Shown in pieces: positions 40,801-53,014 of a stretch of 64,000 nucleotides of DNA (positions are counted from its first letter, which is position 1; every line of letters begins with the position of its first letter). The translations under genes and the position numbers were made by a program. The stretch is from Ancylostoma caninum (Eukaryota > Nematoda > Chromadorea > Rhabditida > Ancylostomatidae): the NCBI GenBank assembly GCA_037903475.1, contig JBAJFG010000111.1, positions 3,162,001-3,226,000 on the forward strand. The letters are read 5' to 3'. The notes under the pieces were generated by a model. It was not told where the DNA came from. It made no database searches and worked only from the letters and a program-made list of their open reading frames with translations.

Positions 40801-43800
40801 AATGAGGGCCCAGGGGGTGTGGTGCGTTAAACCTGGAAAGGGGGTGCGGGAAAGCTCTACGATTGGTCAATTCACCCAATCAACCAATTGCAGGGGCCGT
40901 TAGCGCCGCTGACCCCATTTATAACGTTCCACAAGGTATGGATCACAGTTTAACCTCGTGTTTGAGATTTCTACATATTTAAAAAGTTCAAGAGCCACTA
41001 TTACAAAGATGTACAGTGCGTTTCATAATTATAAGATCACCCCCCCCCCTCCAATCATGAGTTTTCGGAGAAGCAGTAATCAGAGGAGTCTTTTCCCATA
41101 CATGGCAAGCTCCCCACCTTGAAATACCATTACAGCCAAATTTTGTTTCAGTACTCCTTATCCTTTTGTTTTTATGAATATTATTTTTTGCCTTTCATAT
41201 CATGCTGCTTCTCCAGAAAACTCATAATTTGGAGGTGTCTTGACTAGGAATTGCATTGTACAGTGGACGGCAATGGCGGTGGTCCATCCGCGGCCTCGAG
41301 AAGGACGCAGCGCGACCGCACCGCGCGCGCCGGGACCTGTGTCGTCTGACGCCGGAATGCTATTTTTAGGTTCTATTCTTCCCCATTTTTTTTTGAAAAT
41401 CCTTAAAATCGGGGATAAAAGCTGCTAGAAGCAGCACAACAGCAGCAGAAAACATCGGTTACGGCGCGGGTGCGCGTAACACTGCTGCTATTCTCCTCGA
41501 GGACTATAGCATCCTGCGTCACCGTCGGCGGCGACTGTGGCATCGGTGCCTATCAATTGTGGGCGGGGCGTCGCGGCGGCCACAAAGTTGGCGACGGGCG
41601 ATCGCCGACATCAGCGGCCGCCAATATTGGCGACTGTGGCGTCGGTGCATATCAATTGTGAGCGGTCGTCAACATTTGCAACCGTCTTCGCCGGCGACGG
41701 TGACGCAGGGTAGCGGCTATCTAAAAGTTTTCTTTCATTTCAACAGTTGCTTGAAAGAGAGGTATGGCCCAGATGGTATTCGAGTGCACTCTCTAATCTA
41801 TTCACCCAAGGTTAGTTATTCATTCGAAAAACCGAAACATCACCGAAACATCGGGAATACCCGTGTCGGGGTCTGATCAGGCTTCAATCGCTTGTTCCAA
41901 AAATTGTCGTGATTGAATGTACTGATCGTAGGTTTCACAAGCAGCGATTAAGTTGACACGTAATCGTATTCTTTATCACGATGAACATGACCCAACCTAT
42001 AGAAAGAGAATTCCAACATGAAGGGGAGGTAGGAGGTAGGGTTTTTCAAGTACAAGTTCAAGTGCAAGTACTTCTCCATGTTTGTTGTTTCGTAAGACTG
42101 GTTTCATACAATTTTCAGGGAACGGTGTCTGTTGTTACCGACATCACTGTTGTAAAGGAGACAGATCCTATACCTCATGGATTCATTGCTATTGATTATT
42201 GTGCAGATTCACGTAAGTGCACTATTAAGACGCCATTTGTAACGGCTACATGGAGGATTAAATGCGTTGCTGCGTAATTCCTTAAACGTTTTCGACTTAT
42301 CTGGAACCGAAGGAAATGTTTACCCCATTTGTTTGCGCTGCATTCGCGACAGCAAAAGGGAAAGTATTCTCTACTCGCAAGGAGCTCACTTTTTTCTCTT
42401 CATCTTGCAGGGTACTGCTCATGAAAAACGTTCGAGGTGCAAAGCACGCCTCGATTCACAAAATAAGAAATTTTGTGTAAATACGATGACTCCTTCTGTC
42501 TTTGGCTATAGCCGGTACTGGGAGTTCGAAAATAGCAGTCAGAGGTAAATAAATGCTGAGCATAGTTTATATTTTCTCCTCCCCCCATCGATAGACACAA
42601 AAATTTCATATGAAATTTGGAATCCTCCATAAACCCCCAAGGTATAATCAAACCTGGTTTTGATTAGCCATCATTGGGCTAAGATATGTGAAGAATTTTG
42701 TCGTCCAGAATCGTGGATATGCTAAATTTGTGACCGCCACTGTTGTCTTAGTCCCGGTACTCGTCCACGAAGACGCAGTGATTCCGATACTGTCTGTTTA
42801 CAGTACTTCAGTAATTGTATCATCACATCGGTCATTAATAATGCCTAATTCTTTCTCCGTTTTTTCTTTGCTCAACTTTCGAAATTCATGATGTTTGTGA
42901 AGCTCCGCCAGACTGAACAGATAATAATGCTATAGAATTATCCGAAACATGCTAATAACCCGCTGTTTTTTTTTTGTTTGTCCCGCTGTTTTTTTTTGTT
43001 CAGTTTGTCGCGAAAGTTCCGAACAGGCTTTGAGCAACTTTTAGCTGGTTCCGAGACATGGGTCGAACTAAAGATTCCCTCTGATTACGTGGTGCTAACG
43101 CCTGGGCTGCCGTTGTCCTTCTTTGTTAATTTAACCGAAAATTCAGTTTTAAGGTGAAAAGTCTTTACGGAAACGATTTGTTTGTGTGAAGACAGAGCCG
43201 CGCGATTCAGTTGTGGATGCTGTTGGGGAGGTTATAATTTTGAATAAACAGAAGAAGACACCCAGGGAATTCACATTAGCTGGGTGAGTTTTCTTGTGTA
43301 GTAGGTTTTCTGGATGAGTTTCGTGTGTACTGGGTGTTATTCGATAGAAGGTAGGGAAGAGTTACGTCCTTGTCCATTCATCTATCTATTGTTCGTTGCT
43401 TTTAATTAGTGTTCAAGGAAATGCGAATGCATTTTCTTTTTTCAAATTTCAGTGAAGTAGATGGTGCTGCGATTTGCTTCCGCGTCGTTGTTGTGCCTCC
43501 ATCCTTTGGACTTAGGCATAGCAAAAGGTTACTTCTCAACCTGCCGGTTTTTCTCGACAATCTGATACTGTAGTTGTCATATTTTTGGTGGTATTTTGAG
43601 ACTAACATATGTTTTCTTTAAGTGATCGTGCGTTATCGAATAGTACCGGGCCACAAGCGCTCCCACCGATAGGCCTTTATCCACAGCTAGGCCAATCTGG
43701 ATCAACACCTTCTCTGAAGCCAAGACCTGATGGAAATATGTTTACAATAAAGGTACCATTAAGAATCGTTCTGATTAAGGTGTTTTTGTTTTCTTATGCT

Positions 43801-46349
43801 CGAGTAAATAATGTGGTCACGTACTTATTGACCGGAATACTAGCTTCATGCACTCGTTATCTTGCTTCATTTCCTCATCCCCCCCCCCCTCCCACCCTTT
43901 TGCCAGACCTCGAATGCTCTCGTCAGAAATTCGACGTCTTTTTTTTCTAACAGGTCGGATATGTTCGTTCTGTTGAGCATAAATGGGGCATTCGTGATTC
44001 ATCCGTTCCTCTTGAACATACAGGGAACTCCAAACGGATGTAGACAAGGACTGAGACCGCGGCGCGGCTCTTGGGCAGAGACATGGTTGCTTTGCCTGCG
44101 TCTGTGCCCAAGAGAGCCGCGCCGCAGTTCCGACCCTTGTCTGCATACGTTTTTTGGAATTTATCGTCTATTCCTCAGTTTCGTATCATTCGAGTAATAC
44201 CGTACGCACGGAGCGAAGAGAGCTCGTACTTGGAGAACACTTGCTATCAGCCTTCATTATATACATAGAATAGCTAGCAGCACCTTCGCAGACGCAGCTC
44301 AAATGTTGCGCCTCTCCGAGCCATGGTTGTTAGGATAGCATACATATGTGAGTCTTGGGAGTGCTGAATCATTTGCAGTTTTAGTTATCCGGAAGTTTTC
44401 ACTTTAGGTTTAACGAGTCCCTTTTCTACGCCTCTCTTACCCGGTACGGTTTAGGTGTTAGAAGCATAAAAATAGAAGCTTCATCATCTGATCTTTACTT
44501 TTGTGCCACCCGAATTAAATGGTTTCCATTGAACAAGAGGACTGAGACTTGGGGGTACAGCTCTTATAAATACACTTGCTACTGGCTATCAACCTTGGTG
44601 GAATGGCAGTACCTTTGCAGACAGGGAGAAGTACTCTCGTTAAACTTAATTAGAACTAGCATTAGTAAATTAGTAATTTCAAGTAGAGACTATTACAACT
44701 GCTATAATTTGAACTAAAATGAAATTTTGCATGAGCTGTGGAGTCTCAATCTTCTTCGGATTCGTTATCTTCTACTTTCCACTAATAACCTCCTTGTCAT
44801 CTTAGTACGACTCTCTTCTTGATAATTTCTCATGACATGCTTGATCATGATGCCTTCTCTCGAGAATCCCATCTGTAAGTGAGTGATCTGAGAGATTCTG
44901 TTTTCCATAATATTGCATTCTTATTACTTATATTCCTTTTTATTTTAGAATACTTCTTTCACAAAGGTTCGAGGCGAAGACGGAGTGCCCTTTAAATTGA
45001 ACCCTCAGCTAGCTTCGAGATTGAAAGTTCCGATGGTTCGTTTGATTTGCTTTTTTCATAATGAGCTTTTCTCATATTTCATCTCTGCTTTTGCTCTTTA
45101 AAAATCTGGTTGCTTCTTTATTTATGATTATTGGTGCGTTCACTCCCATTTACGAAGCTTACACTTTAAGGATGCCATTAAATCAGGTCGCAAATAGTTG
45201 TTAGTTAAGCTAAACCACCTAAAAACCTAGGCCCAAACTCCTTTCACGGCTCATTCTCTTATTCATGATATCAAATAGCGAATTCCGGCTTTTTTGACAG
45301 CCAAAGTGAAATCGGAAATCACACAACTCACTTCCGTGCTTAAGCAATAGAAACAATGAAAAAAAAAGTATTTTTGATCCAACGAGAATCTGCGTGCTAC
45401 ATATGGTAAAAAACTTCGAACACGATGAAGTTGAGAGAACGGAAAGAGAAAGGACAGGGCAAGATGATCCTGTGTTTGCTCTGCCTCATGTACAGAAAGG
45501 GTAGCACTTGCATGGAAATCGCGGAGTTTATGAGGCATTAGCGAATCACCATTTGAACTTCCTCAAGGGGTACCTTCGTTTTGGCCACCACTGCATTGTT
45601 TCGGACATTCGGAAAAGAAACTTGTGAACTGGTTCACTGCATCTAATGGAAAACATTTTGACGGTGAATGAAGTTTGGTAGTTTGATGGTATAAATATTC
45701 TCACATTGCTTTTGTTCTTGTTAGCGGTCGTATTTGAGAGATGCAAGTCAAGCCACGAAGTAACCTGTGCGGATACTGGCTTGAGCAATACGTTCGTGCG
45801 GTTTTCCATGGGCATTGAAACCACTGTTTTTTTTTTTTGCAAACAACTTCGATCAGAAGTGGTTTATAAAGCCCCTTTCCTATTCTTCTAATGCTGGCAG
45901 AGGCAGTGCAGATCCACTAATAAAATCGAACAGTAGGAGGTGTTTGCTCTTGTCGAATTGGAGGACCACGTTCCATATGATAGAGAATAAGGTATGGCTG
46001 GAATTGAGGAAATCAGTTATAATATTCGTAGAGTTACAAAACGAAACATGATGAAAAGTCAAACAAGGTTCAAGTCCCAGTAAAAAAACAAACAAACAAA
46101 CAAAGTGAGAAAACCGCACAAACTTGTTGCCCAAGCTGCTAGAATCTCTAAAAGAAATTAAGCTTGATGTCGTAATTCATCAAAATTTCTGCCAGTTTAT
46201 TGTTTTGCTGATATTTAGCATCTTTGCAGCATTTTTTCCAGGATGAAAGTTCTCTGGATCCGACTATTTCATTCGATATTCGCCGATTGGATTCAGACGA
46301 GTTCAATTACACATTTGCTTTGGAACGAGCTTCTCTTGCTAGCTCGTAG
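37801..46349 (+). CDS. mvb-12: ESCRT-I subunit MVB12 (MABP-domain protein)
   Basis: MVB12 joins TSG101, VPS28 and VPS37 in ESCRT-I, which sorts ubiquitinated membrane proteins into multivesicular bodies. Exons: 37801-37911, 40383-40505, 42119-42212, 43154-43283, 43453-43527, 43623-43752, 44949-45035, 46242-46349; 285 residues, all junctions in phase, close to human MVB12A (273). The MABP domain spans about 17-170 in two lobes: LPLTALCIVSDKNKCPKGFT and HDDGSDADLWRES, then VVTDITVVKETDPIPHGF, SLRKRFVCVK and GEVDGAAICFR. A Pro/Ser linker follows (178-221). The C-terminal box includes GEDGVPFKLNPQL and LDSDEFNYTFALE, like the ESCRT-I-anchoring tail IEEEYNYGF. Introns are long and loaded with transposons (intron 1 is 2.5 kb with a 1.4-kb element). 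The acceptor of exon 4 is TTTTAAG rather than CAG. Confidence 0.9.
38845..40260. mobile_element. 1.4-kb long-inverted-repeat element in mvb-12 intron 1
   Basis: Complementary arms of about 400 bp: left about 38845-39265, right about 39940-40260. Paired words include GTCCTTGTCGAAAAGAT, ACAAATCTCAAACCGCATAA, GCGCGCGC-rich tracts and CTTCTCCTACAC near the inner ends. The centre (39265-39940) is AT-rich without a transposase. It shares termini with 35514-35966. Confidence 0.85.
41014..41258. mobile_element. TA-flanked mariner-like MITE in mvb-12 intron 2
   Basis: 245 bp bounded by TA. The left end starts CAGTGCGTTTCATAATTATA and the right end is the complement of CAATGCAATTCCTAG. Inside is an inverted pair around CATGAGTTTTCGGAGAAGCA and CTGCTTCTCCAGAAAACTCA. 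Its right-hand TA is also the left-hand TA of the next element. Confidence 0.75.
41261..41480. mobile_element. GC-rich MITE, copy 2 (opposite orientation, truncated)
   Basis: Starts CAGTGGACGGCAATGGCGGT after TA 41259-41260 and follows the reverse complement of 11094-11364 through CCTCGAGAAG, CCGGAATGCTATT and AACAGCAGCAGA. The distal terminus was not found; similarity fades near 41480. Confidence 0.75.
41504..41714. mobile_element. GC-rich palindromic MITE in mvb-12 intron 2
   Basis: About 210 bp with inverted ends CCTGCGTCACCGTCGGCGGC and its complement GCCGGCGACGGTGACGCAGG. Internal words such as CGGTGCCTATCAATTGTG are shared with the element at 60075-60925. Confidence 0.75.
44037..44150. 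repeat. Perfect-looking GC-rich palindrome in mvb-12 intron 6
   Basis: Arms of about 45 bp: GTAGACAAGGACTGAGACCG followed by CGGCGCGGCTCTTGGGCAGA, and the complementary right arm ending CCGACCCTTGTCTGCATAC, around a loop of about 15 bp. Probably a miniature foldback element. Confidence 0.75.
45775..46140. mobile_element. Mariner-derived deletion element, copy 1
   Basis: The left end GAGCAATACGTTCGTGCGGT and right end AAACTTGTTGCCCAAG are degenerate versions of the mariner-type terminus seen intact at 58231. Both copies share internal sequence (GTCGAATTGGAGG and GTTATAATATTCGTA). It lies in the last intron of mvb-12. Confidence 0.75.
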
Positions 46350-49300
46350 GATTGGCATCAGATCTTGTGGATGACGACCAGACCAGTGGTTTTGTCCTCC
46401 TGTTATTTCGTAATCAATCTGAAAAGAAGTTCTCACTTGCTTCGCTGTTTGGCACTCATTGTACTGAAAGGAAAAGAGTTATATAACTAGTTATATAACT
46501 GTTATATTCATATTATTGATACATCAGAGTGGTAGGTTGGAGATGTGCGCTGCGTTCTTTTTTTTCGTTCAAAAAGGCGTATTGCTGTGTCTATTTGATA
46601 TTATTTGAAAAAACAATCTGAAATGCGCCTACGATACGATAGGATTATCAAACACTATTCAATTTTTGGCCTCCCGAAAAGTTCAGAAGACTTCGAGATT
46701 TACGAGATTCTCTTCAATATGTTCTGTGATGTTAAAGAAGGGAAGTCTGCAGCGGAGTACTACCACAACGCATATGACGAATGTAGGGAATAATTATTGT
46801 GTCAGTAGGCTAAACATGTCCAATAATTGAAGTCTTGCGAGTAGTCTTGAAAATGTGAACCTAAACCACAGCTGAGGGTGTCAATCGATCTAGCTGTTAT
46901 CATCTTCTTCATATTTCGAATCGGATTTTCCTCACGTGATTGCTGGGTAGTCTTGCGTAGGCTTGGCACTATCAGCCTACCAACTAGCTACCTCTTTCGA
47001 TAAAGCCTCCGAAAGATTAAAAGTTTATCGACTGTGATGAAGCTAAAGTTTGGTTGAGCGGTCTTTTCAACTGACAACAGCGACGTCTTTCGAGAGAGCA
47101 TTTACTCTGTGCCTGGGAGATGGCTAGCGATTGCTGATTTTAACTGGATTTGAATTTTGATTTGAGACGCTGCACTGTCATCTTTAGAACAAATTTTGTT
47201 TACGCAAAAAAATGCGGATTTCCAATTTATCACTTTATTAGTATTGTCACCTGTTTCGCCATCTTACAACATTTACAAAGGAGGTATATTTTGTGCGAGT
47301 GGTCCTTCGTTGTGTGATATGTTCCATCATAAGCAGTATGCAGCGCTGATCTCAGAACTATTCTCGAAATTTTTGCTTCTCTCAGTAATGAGCCACACCC
47401 GCTTTTTTTCTACCATGTATTATGCTGTGTTCATGTATGTACCACTGACTCGCGCTGAGGAAGCAATGGAGAACCGAAATCAACGCAATCTATCCATGAT
47501 CAGCTATGGAAACTGCTTTTTTCAGTACATAACTCGTTGAAAGTGACCTTTTCAACCGTTTCCTTCCTTTGTTAGCTTTTTTGTGTCAATTCTGGCTACT
47601 TCTTCCGATCGGCTTCAGAATATTGATTTGTACAGTTCCGCATGTTTTATGGCTTTGATATTTGTGATTTGTGATGCAGTTATGTAATATGCAACTTATA
47701 AATTATAATGCAGGAATTTTCGTCACTGTTGGGAACATCTAGAGTGCTATATTACCTCTACAGTGCTATATTACCTCTACATAGTTTATCCAAACAGTCT
47801 AACTTATGTCAAGAAAACGATCGTTTATGTTTGATAGGTGCAACTGTGACAGATTTGTCAAGAAGTACAGGAGATACGTTGAATAAAAACTAATTCTGAG
47901 ACCTAGAAGAGTTTGTTAGCGACTACCTAATTTTTCTTGATGTTCTACTTAATTCTGGGATCAAATAAGCTGTAGGCATCCCTGCTCTGTTAAAGCTGCA
48001 GTTGCAACAATCATTTCGTGAACACGCCCCAGATGTAAAATAGTCACCAGCGGAAAATTTATGCCTTTTCAAAAATAGCATAATTTGATTCCACTCTCAT
48101 TTATTTTACAAAGAAAAGGCTCGTGAATTACTTTATGGATTGTCGCCTTTTCACTGTGTTATACTATATTCCTCTTCATGAAGTCTCACCATACTTCATT
48201 CTTAATGTTGCAGTTACTGCCGCCTGTCTACCATATTTGAGCGCATTCTGAGTACTACTGGGAGGAGGGGGGAGGGGGGTGAGGTGGAATAAATGTGGGG
48301 TCTCCGACGCTTTGGGGATACAGATGGAAAATGAAAATGCTAGAAATATTTACTTCATTATTAATTAGCCAATAACATACGAAGACAATGAGAATGAATT
48401 ATTATCTTTAAAATAGGCCAAACAAAGTTTCTAGCTATTTTATAAAGTAATTCTATGAAGTGGTTTTCAAAAATCTGGTGACCCGTTCGCAGAGTGAGAG
48501 GGGAGGGGAGGAAAGGCTCCTACGTTCGCTACTGACGAACAGTAAACAGTGGTGAAGCAGTTGGTTTAACCGCTCTGGATTTTCTTAAACAACCTGGTTA
48601 CAGTCGCACAATCAAAGAGGGTTTCTATGGAGTTAGTTTATTGACAAGAATAAGTGCGTTTTAAAAGAAGTTAGTGATCAAATCACTGTTCAGGCTCATT
48701 CTTGTCTCGACTTGGAACGGTTGGTGAAGGGCGAATTGGCATACCATCCAATCATGCTGTAATTCACCTCTGTTCCGCTCTCTTGATTGACCCCTTCACT
48801 CAAATTTTTGCTCTCTTTCCTCTAGAGCCAACTTTCTAGGGACATGTTTGTCTTCGAAGTAACCATGCTGAAAAGACGTTTTCGTGTGCTGTTCTCACAA
48901 AAGTAATGCTAAGAGATTTCTCAATGAAAATTGGCTACATAATGTATGTACTCGCTTACACTTTGTAAGAGCGTGTAGGAATTTTTTTCTTTCGTTCTCA
49001 CCTCCATAGTAAGTGTCGCGTTCGGCTGCGCTGAATGTGTGACGGTGATTATTTCTTGATTGGAAAAAGTCACCTAGCAACTGGCCTTCACTCGAAAATA
49101 CTACATTTACATGAGCGCGCTGCACGCATGTTTTCGTACGAATATTGGTTTTCTCATTTTCCCATTTCTTCCTATTAATAACATGTTTTGGCAATGAAAC
49201 TATTTTAAAAAAAATTGGTACATTCTAACATTCGAATGTGTAAGCCTTTCTGCTAACTACTCTCGTGAAAATGTCGTTTAAGCTAGCCGCAAGCAATATA

Positions 49301-52300
49301 GCAGTGATAACGAAAAGGTGTGAATCAAGGTGTATAGTTGCCTGAAATGCCAGAAAATAATGTTATTCTGGCGTGGTAGCATTGGAGTCTGCAATAGGAA
49401 ATTGACTGAATAAAAATCGAATGAATTTAATTAGTTTAACAAATAATTTAGATTCTTATCTAAGAAATCGAGCATTACAAAGGCAAAGATCATTCACACG
49501 ATTTTTTCTTCTTCCTTGGGGCGTAGGGCTCTCCCTTTTCTGGACATTTAAACTTTCGACTTATTTTCGAATATGCTCTGAGCTGGCTGACCGGCATTAA
49601 TTTCGTACTTTGCCACAGATGGTGTTACTATGAGACCGAACTTCGACTCGAGCTCCAAGCTTTATCATGACAGCCTCTGTGCTCAGCCTCAATTTTGCAA
49701 GTGCTATATTAACTGTACCCTCGCTTTGCATATTACTTAGCATAGCTACCTAGCTCGGTCCTCAGCGTCAGGGCGTCAGCGGCTGCTGAGTTTCTAGATT
49801 TGAGATAGTAGTAATGTTACAATACATTACATTTATTTGGTCAATCACAAAAACGTTCACAATGAATATGTTGAAAAAGTTATAGGCAGTTGATTGACTT
49901 GAAACAAGGTAATCAGCGACATTGTTATTCGCCTCAATGCGCTTCAAGTTAGTCCCAGAGAGAGAACCAGCGAACCTACGGGCGGAGGTTAGCTGGTGAC
50001 ACCCCATGAAAACCGTTGATGCTTGATGTTGTCAAACACTTGACCTCTTCATCCAATATATCCTGTTTTGTTGAAAAATGTTTCGTACCATATTTGTCAA
50101 CCTTTCCATATCAATCTGCAAAAGCTTCAAGAGTCTCAATCCTTATCTCAATCACTAAGCCATGTTCCTCTAGTAGTAACAAAATTTTCAATGCTCCATC
50201 AAAGTATGTGTTGGAACGGATGACCTGATCAGCCGCCCATTTTGAATGCATCGAGATGTGAAAGTTAATACCGAACCCATAGTGGCAGCATCAGCGTTGA
50301 CGAGGAAAATGAACTCGATAGTGGGCAAATGTTCGCATCAGAGTTGACTGTTCGGAGAAATAATGAAATAGCGTTGATATCTTGAAAGAGCCAAACAAAC
50401 TCTGTCTTCTTACTTACGCTCTCTGAATTGATGTGTCAAATTGTAACATTCCCTACAGCCCTAGGCTTACAGCCCATAGTTTTTTTCCTCGGGAGTCTAG
50501 GAGTGCCAGCCCGAGTTTGTTTTATAGTGGGTCCACTAATGTGTACTGGGCGTTTCTTACGTATGTACTGTGGATGACAATAAACGATGGGTCCAGTGGT
50601 TTATGTGCAGGGAGGGCAGGTGTGTATGGAAAGAGAGGTTGTCACATCTCTAGGTTTTCCTAAACTGGATCTTCTTTGTAGTGAGGTTGTGTTAGTAGTC
50701 TGGTGGTGCTGTAAAGGTGTTGTTCACTGCAACTTTCTCCAGCCTATTCAGACATCGACAGCATAGTCGTAATATTGTAACTTCGAGTTGATGTCCGCGA
50801 ATCTACTACAAATGTGGCCGGCAGTAGTGAACAGAGTCAGGTTTCTCCCTGCTCCAAGGTGACGCTAGGCCTCATTCTTCAAAACTCTCCCGGCAAAAAA
50901 CTGAGGCAGTAAAGCGTCGAGGGTTCTCACTTATTCTCTTTGTTCCTCACATTTTTCCTTACTAAATATCACAATATTCCGAGCTTCGGAAAACTGCAAG
51001 GACAGCAGGTTGCTGATCTGGAGCATTTTGAAATCGCCTTCCAAAAGTACGCAAACTCTTGCGATCTCAATTTTATTAGTATGTTTCTGTTTTATTTATT
51101 AAGTTGTACTATTTTCACTGGATTACTTGGAAATATGTAACAAATTGAATCGTTTTCAAACAGATAAACAGCGTTGTTTTTGAGCTGAGTTATGATACTT
51201 TGTACTGGTCGCATCAGCCTGATTCATACATGCATCAAAATGGATTCGATGTGGCCTCATTTTGAAAGTTCGTCCGCACTGCTCAACTCGAAAGTGAATG
51301 GACGCGTGAAGGCTTACGATAAGCCATGATTTTGTAGACTTCCAGTTCATTTTTTAGGAGAAGAATAACTGAGCTGAATTGGTATCCTAATGTTTGTAAC
51401 ATGGGTGGAGATAAATATGGAAAAGCTTCATTATGTAAAAAAGTAGCTACAGACAAAACCACAGAAGTTTCACGCTACAATTCATGCGGAGACTATGAAA
51501 AAATCCAAATTCTGGACAAGCTCGTACTTTTAGCACCATAAGTTTCGTGAAATTATCGGGTTCCGGAACACTTGGAATCTCGGAGCTTAAGGTTCGCGAA
51601 GGTGTCACATTTAATATTTTGTACTTCATGTGGAGTGAAGCACCGTATATCATCTCCACCGGCATCGATTCCGACACCTTTTCATTAGCGGGAGGCCACC
51701 TCCTGAGCGGCTTCAGGACGTCTTGCTTAAGATCGATATGTATGTGTATCGGAATTAGTGTCGGCGAATGTCAACAAGGTCTGATACTACACTAGGGGTA
51801 TGCTACTAGGGGTAGCCTCAGCAGTTATTAATCTTCTTTTAAACTGAACTTTGAAAATTGGTCTTCAAAAGCAGAAATAGGGGGGTATGTCAGTTGGTTT
51901 GCAATGTATCCATTTAGAATACTCCTTTTGTTAGCGCGTGCGCTTGCCAAGGCTTCACCACATCTCCGTGACAACACGATTTTCCCCTCGATGACCTAGC
52001 AACAAACGGCAGAGTGGCAATAGTGTGAAAAGTTCTCCACGTGTTTCATCTTCACTGAAAGACCAACAGGGAGTGACGTTGAAGCAAATCCGTTCATTAC
52101 TTACTTTGGTGTTTTCTGTGACTTCATGGTAACATTCTGAGTGGAAATCTAGAGTAAGCCTTAAAAAGGTAATCTAAGACTATAAAGATTGTCGATAGGC
52201 TGCTTCATGGATTCAAACATGTTTTGCAGGACACACTTTTAAGGACTTATCTCTTTACACGTCGCTCTCGCTACTTGTAATGAAGCCGTTCGTAATGCAG

Positions 52301-52580
52301 AGATCTCAGGCTTTAGTGATTACCATCTCCAAAACAAGTGCTAGAATTACATATAGCATGTTGCAAAATTAGCCATCAATACGTAATTCTTAGTAATGTG
52401 TGGGTATCTCATATACTCACCAATGCTTAACTATTGAGAACTGTCGTCTTATTCGCGTAGTCGATTTGACGGAAAGAAAAGAACGATGTTGACGCTTGAG
52501 GATGGCCTGCCACGGACATGAAGGAAACTGCAAGCTCTCAAAAACTCAATATCTCAGCCGTAAAGACAATCGCGGTTACT
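46350..52580. other. Gene-poor region after mvb-12
   Basis: No gene is recognised over about 6 kb. Open frames that look somewhat protein-like but lack family or splice support: 46614-46793 (including EILFNMFCDVKEGKSAAEYY), 47196-47540, an exon-like block at about 51002-51080 (VADLEHFEIAFQKYANSC, ending at a GTATGT donor) and 51547-51795. A 21-bp tandem duplication (GTGCTATATTACCTCTACA) lies at about 47742-47783. Confidence 0.4.
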
Positions 52581-52582
52581 GC

Positions 52583-52785
52583 CACAGATTGTCCATGGAT
52601 TGTCGCGGCCACGCTGGTTGCAGTTGTTCCATTTCGTCAAAACAGCCGCATTCATTGCAACTACCTTGCATTTGGTGTAGTGCAATGCAATCCGACCGAA
52701 GTCATTGCATTTCTCAATGTATTGTGCATTGCATTAATTTCGTTTTAATTACCCAGGCTTGAGGTAAATCATTTTAGGCAGCGTC
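52583..52785. mobile_element. Half copy of the CAATGCATTGCA foldback family
   Basis: Starts with TCCATGGATTGTCGCGGCCA, then GTTGCAGTTGTTCCATTTCG and repeated TGCAATGCA-type words. It ends near CCCAGGCTTGAGGTA, the same order as one arm of the element at 59413-61352. The opposite arm is missing. Confidence 0.7.
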
Positions 52786-52794
52786 GTATAATAA

Positions 52795-53012
52795 TTATAA
52801 AATAAAATAATACAATATAACATAATATAACATGATATAATATTAGTAAAGCATAATATAATATATTACTAATATAATATAATATAATATAATATAATAT
52901 AATATAATATAATATAATATAATATAATATAATATAATATAATATAATATAATATAATATAATATATTATATTATATTATAATATAATATAACATAATAT
53001 AATATATTACAT
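52795..53012. repeat. (AATAT)n pentanucleotide satellite
   Basis: A nearly pure AATAT-unit tract, most regular at about 52866-52965, with diverged units on both sides. It is interrupted by the mariner at 53015-53867; related AT-rich units (TAATACAATA) continue to about 53950. Confidence 0.9.
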
Positions 53013-53014
53013 TA

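Noticed and set aside
41745..41814. Possible mvb-12 exon CLKERYGPDGIRVHS
   Set aside because: Its phase does not fit between exons 40383-40505 and 42119-42212, which join directly in frame and complete the MABP fold.
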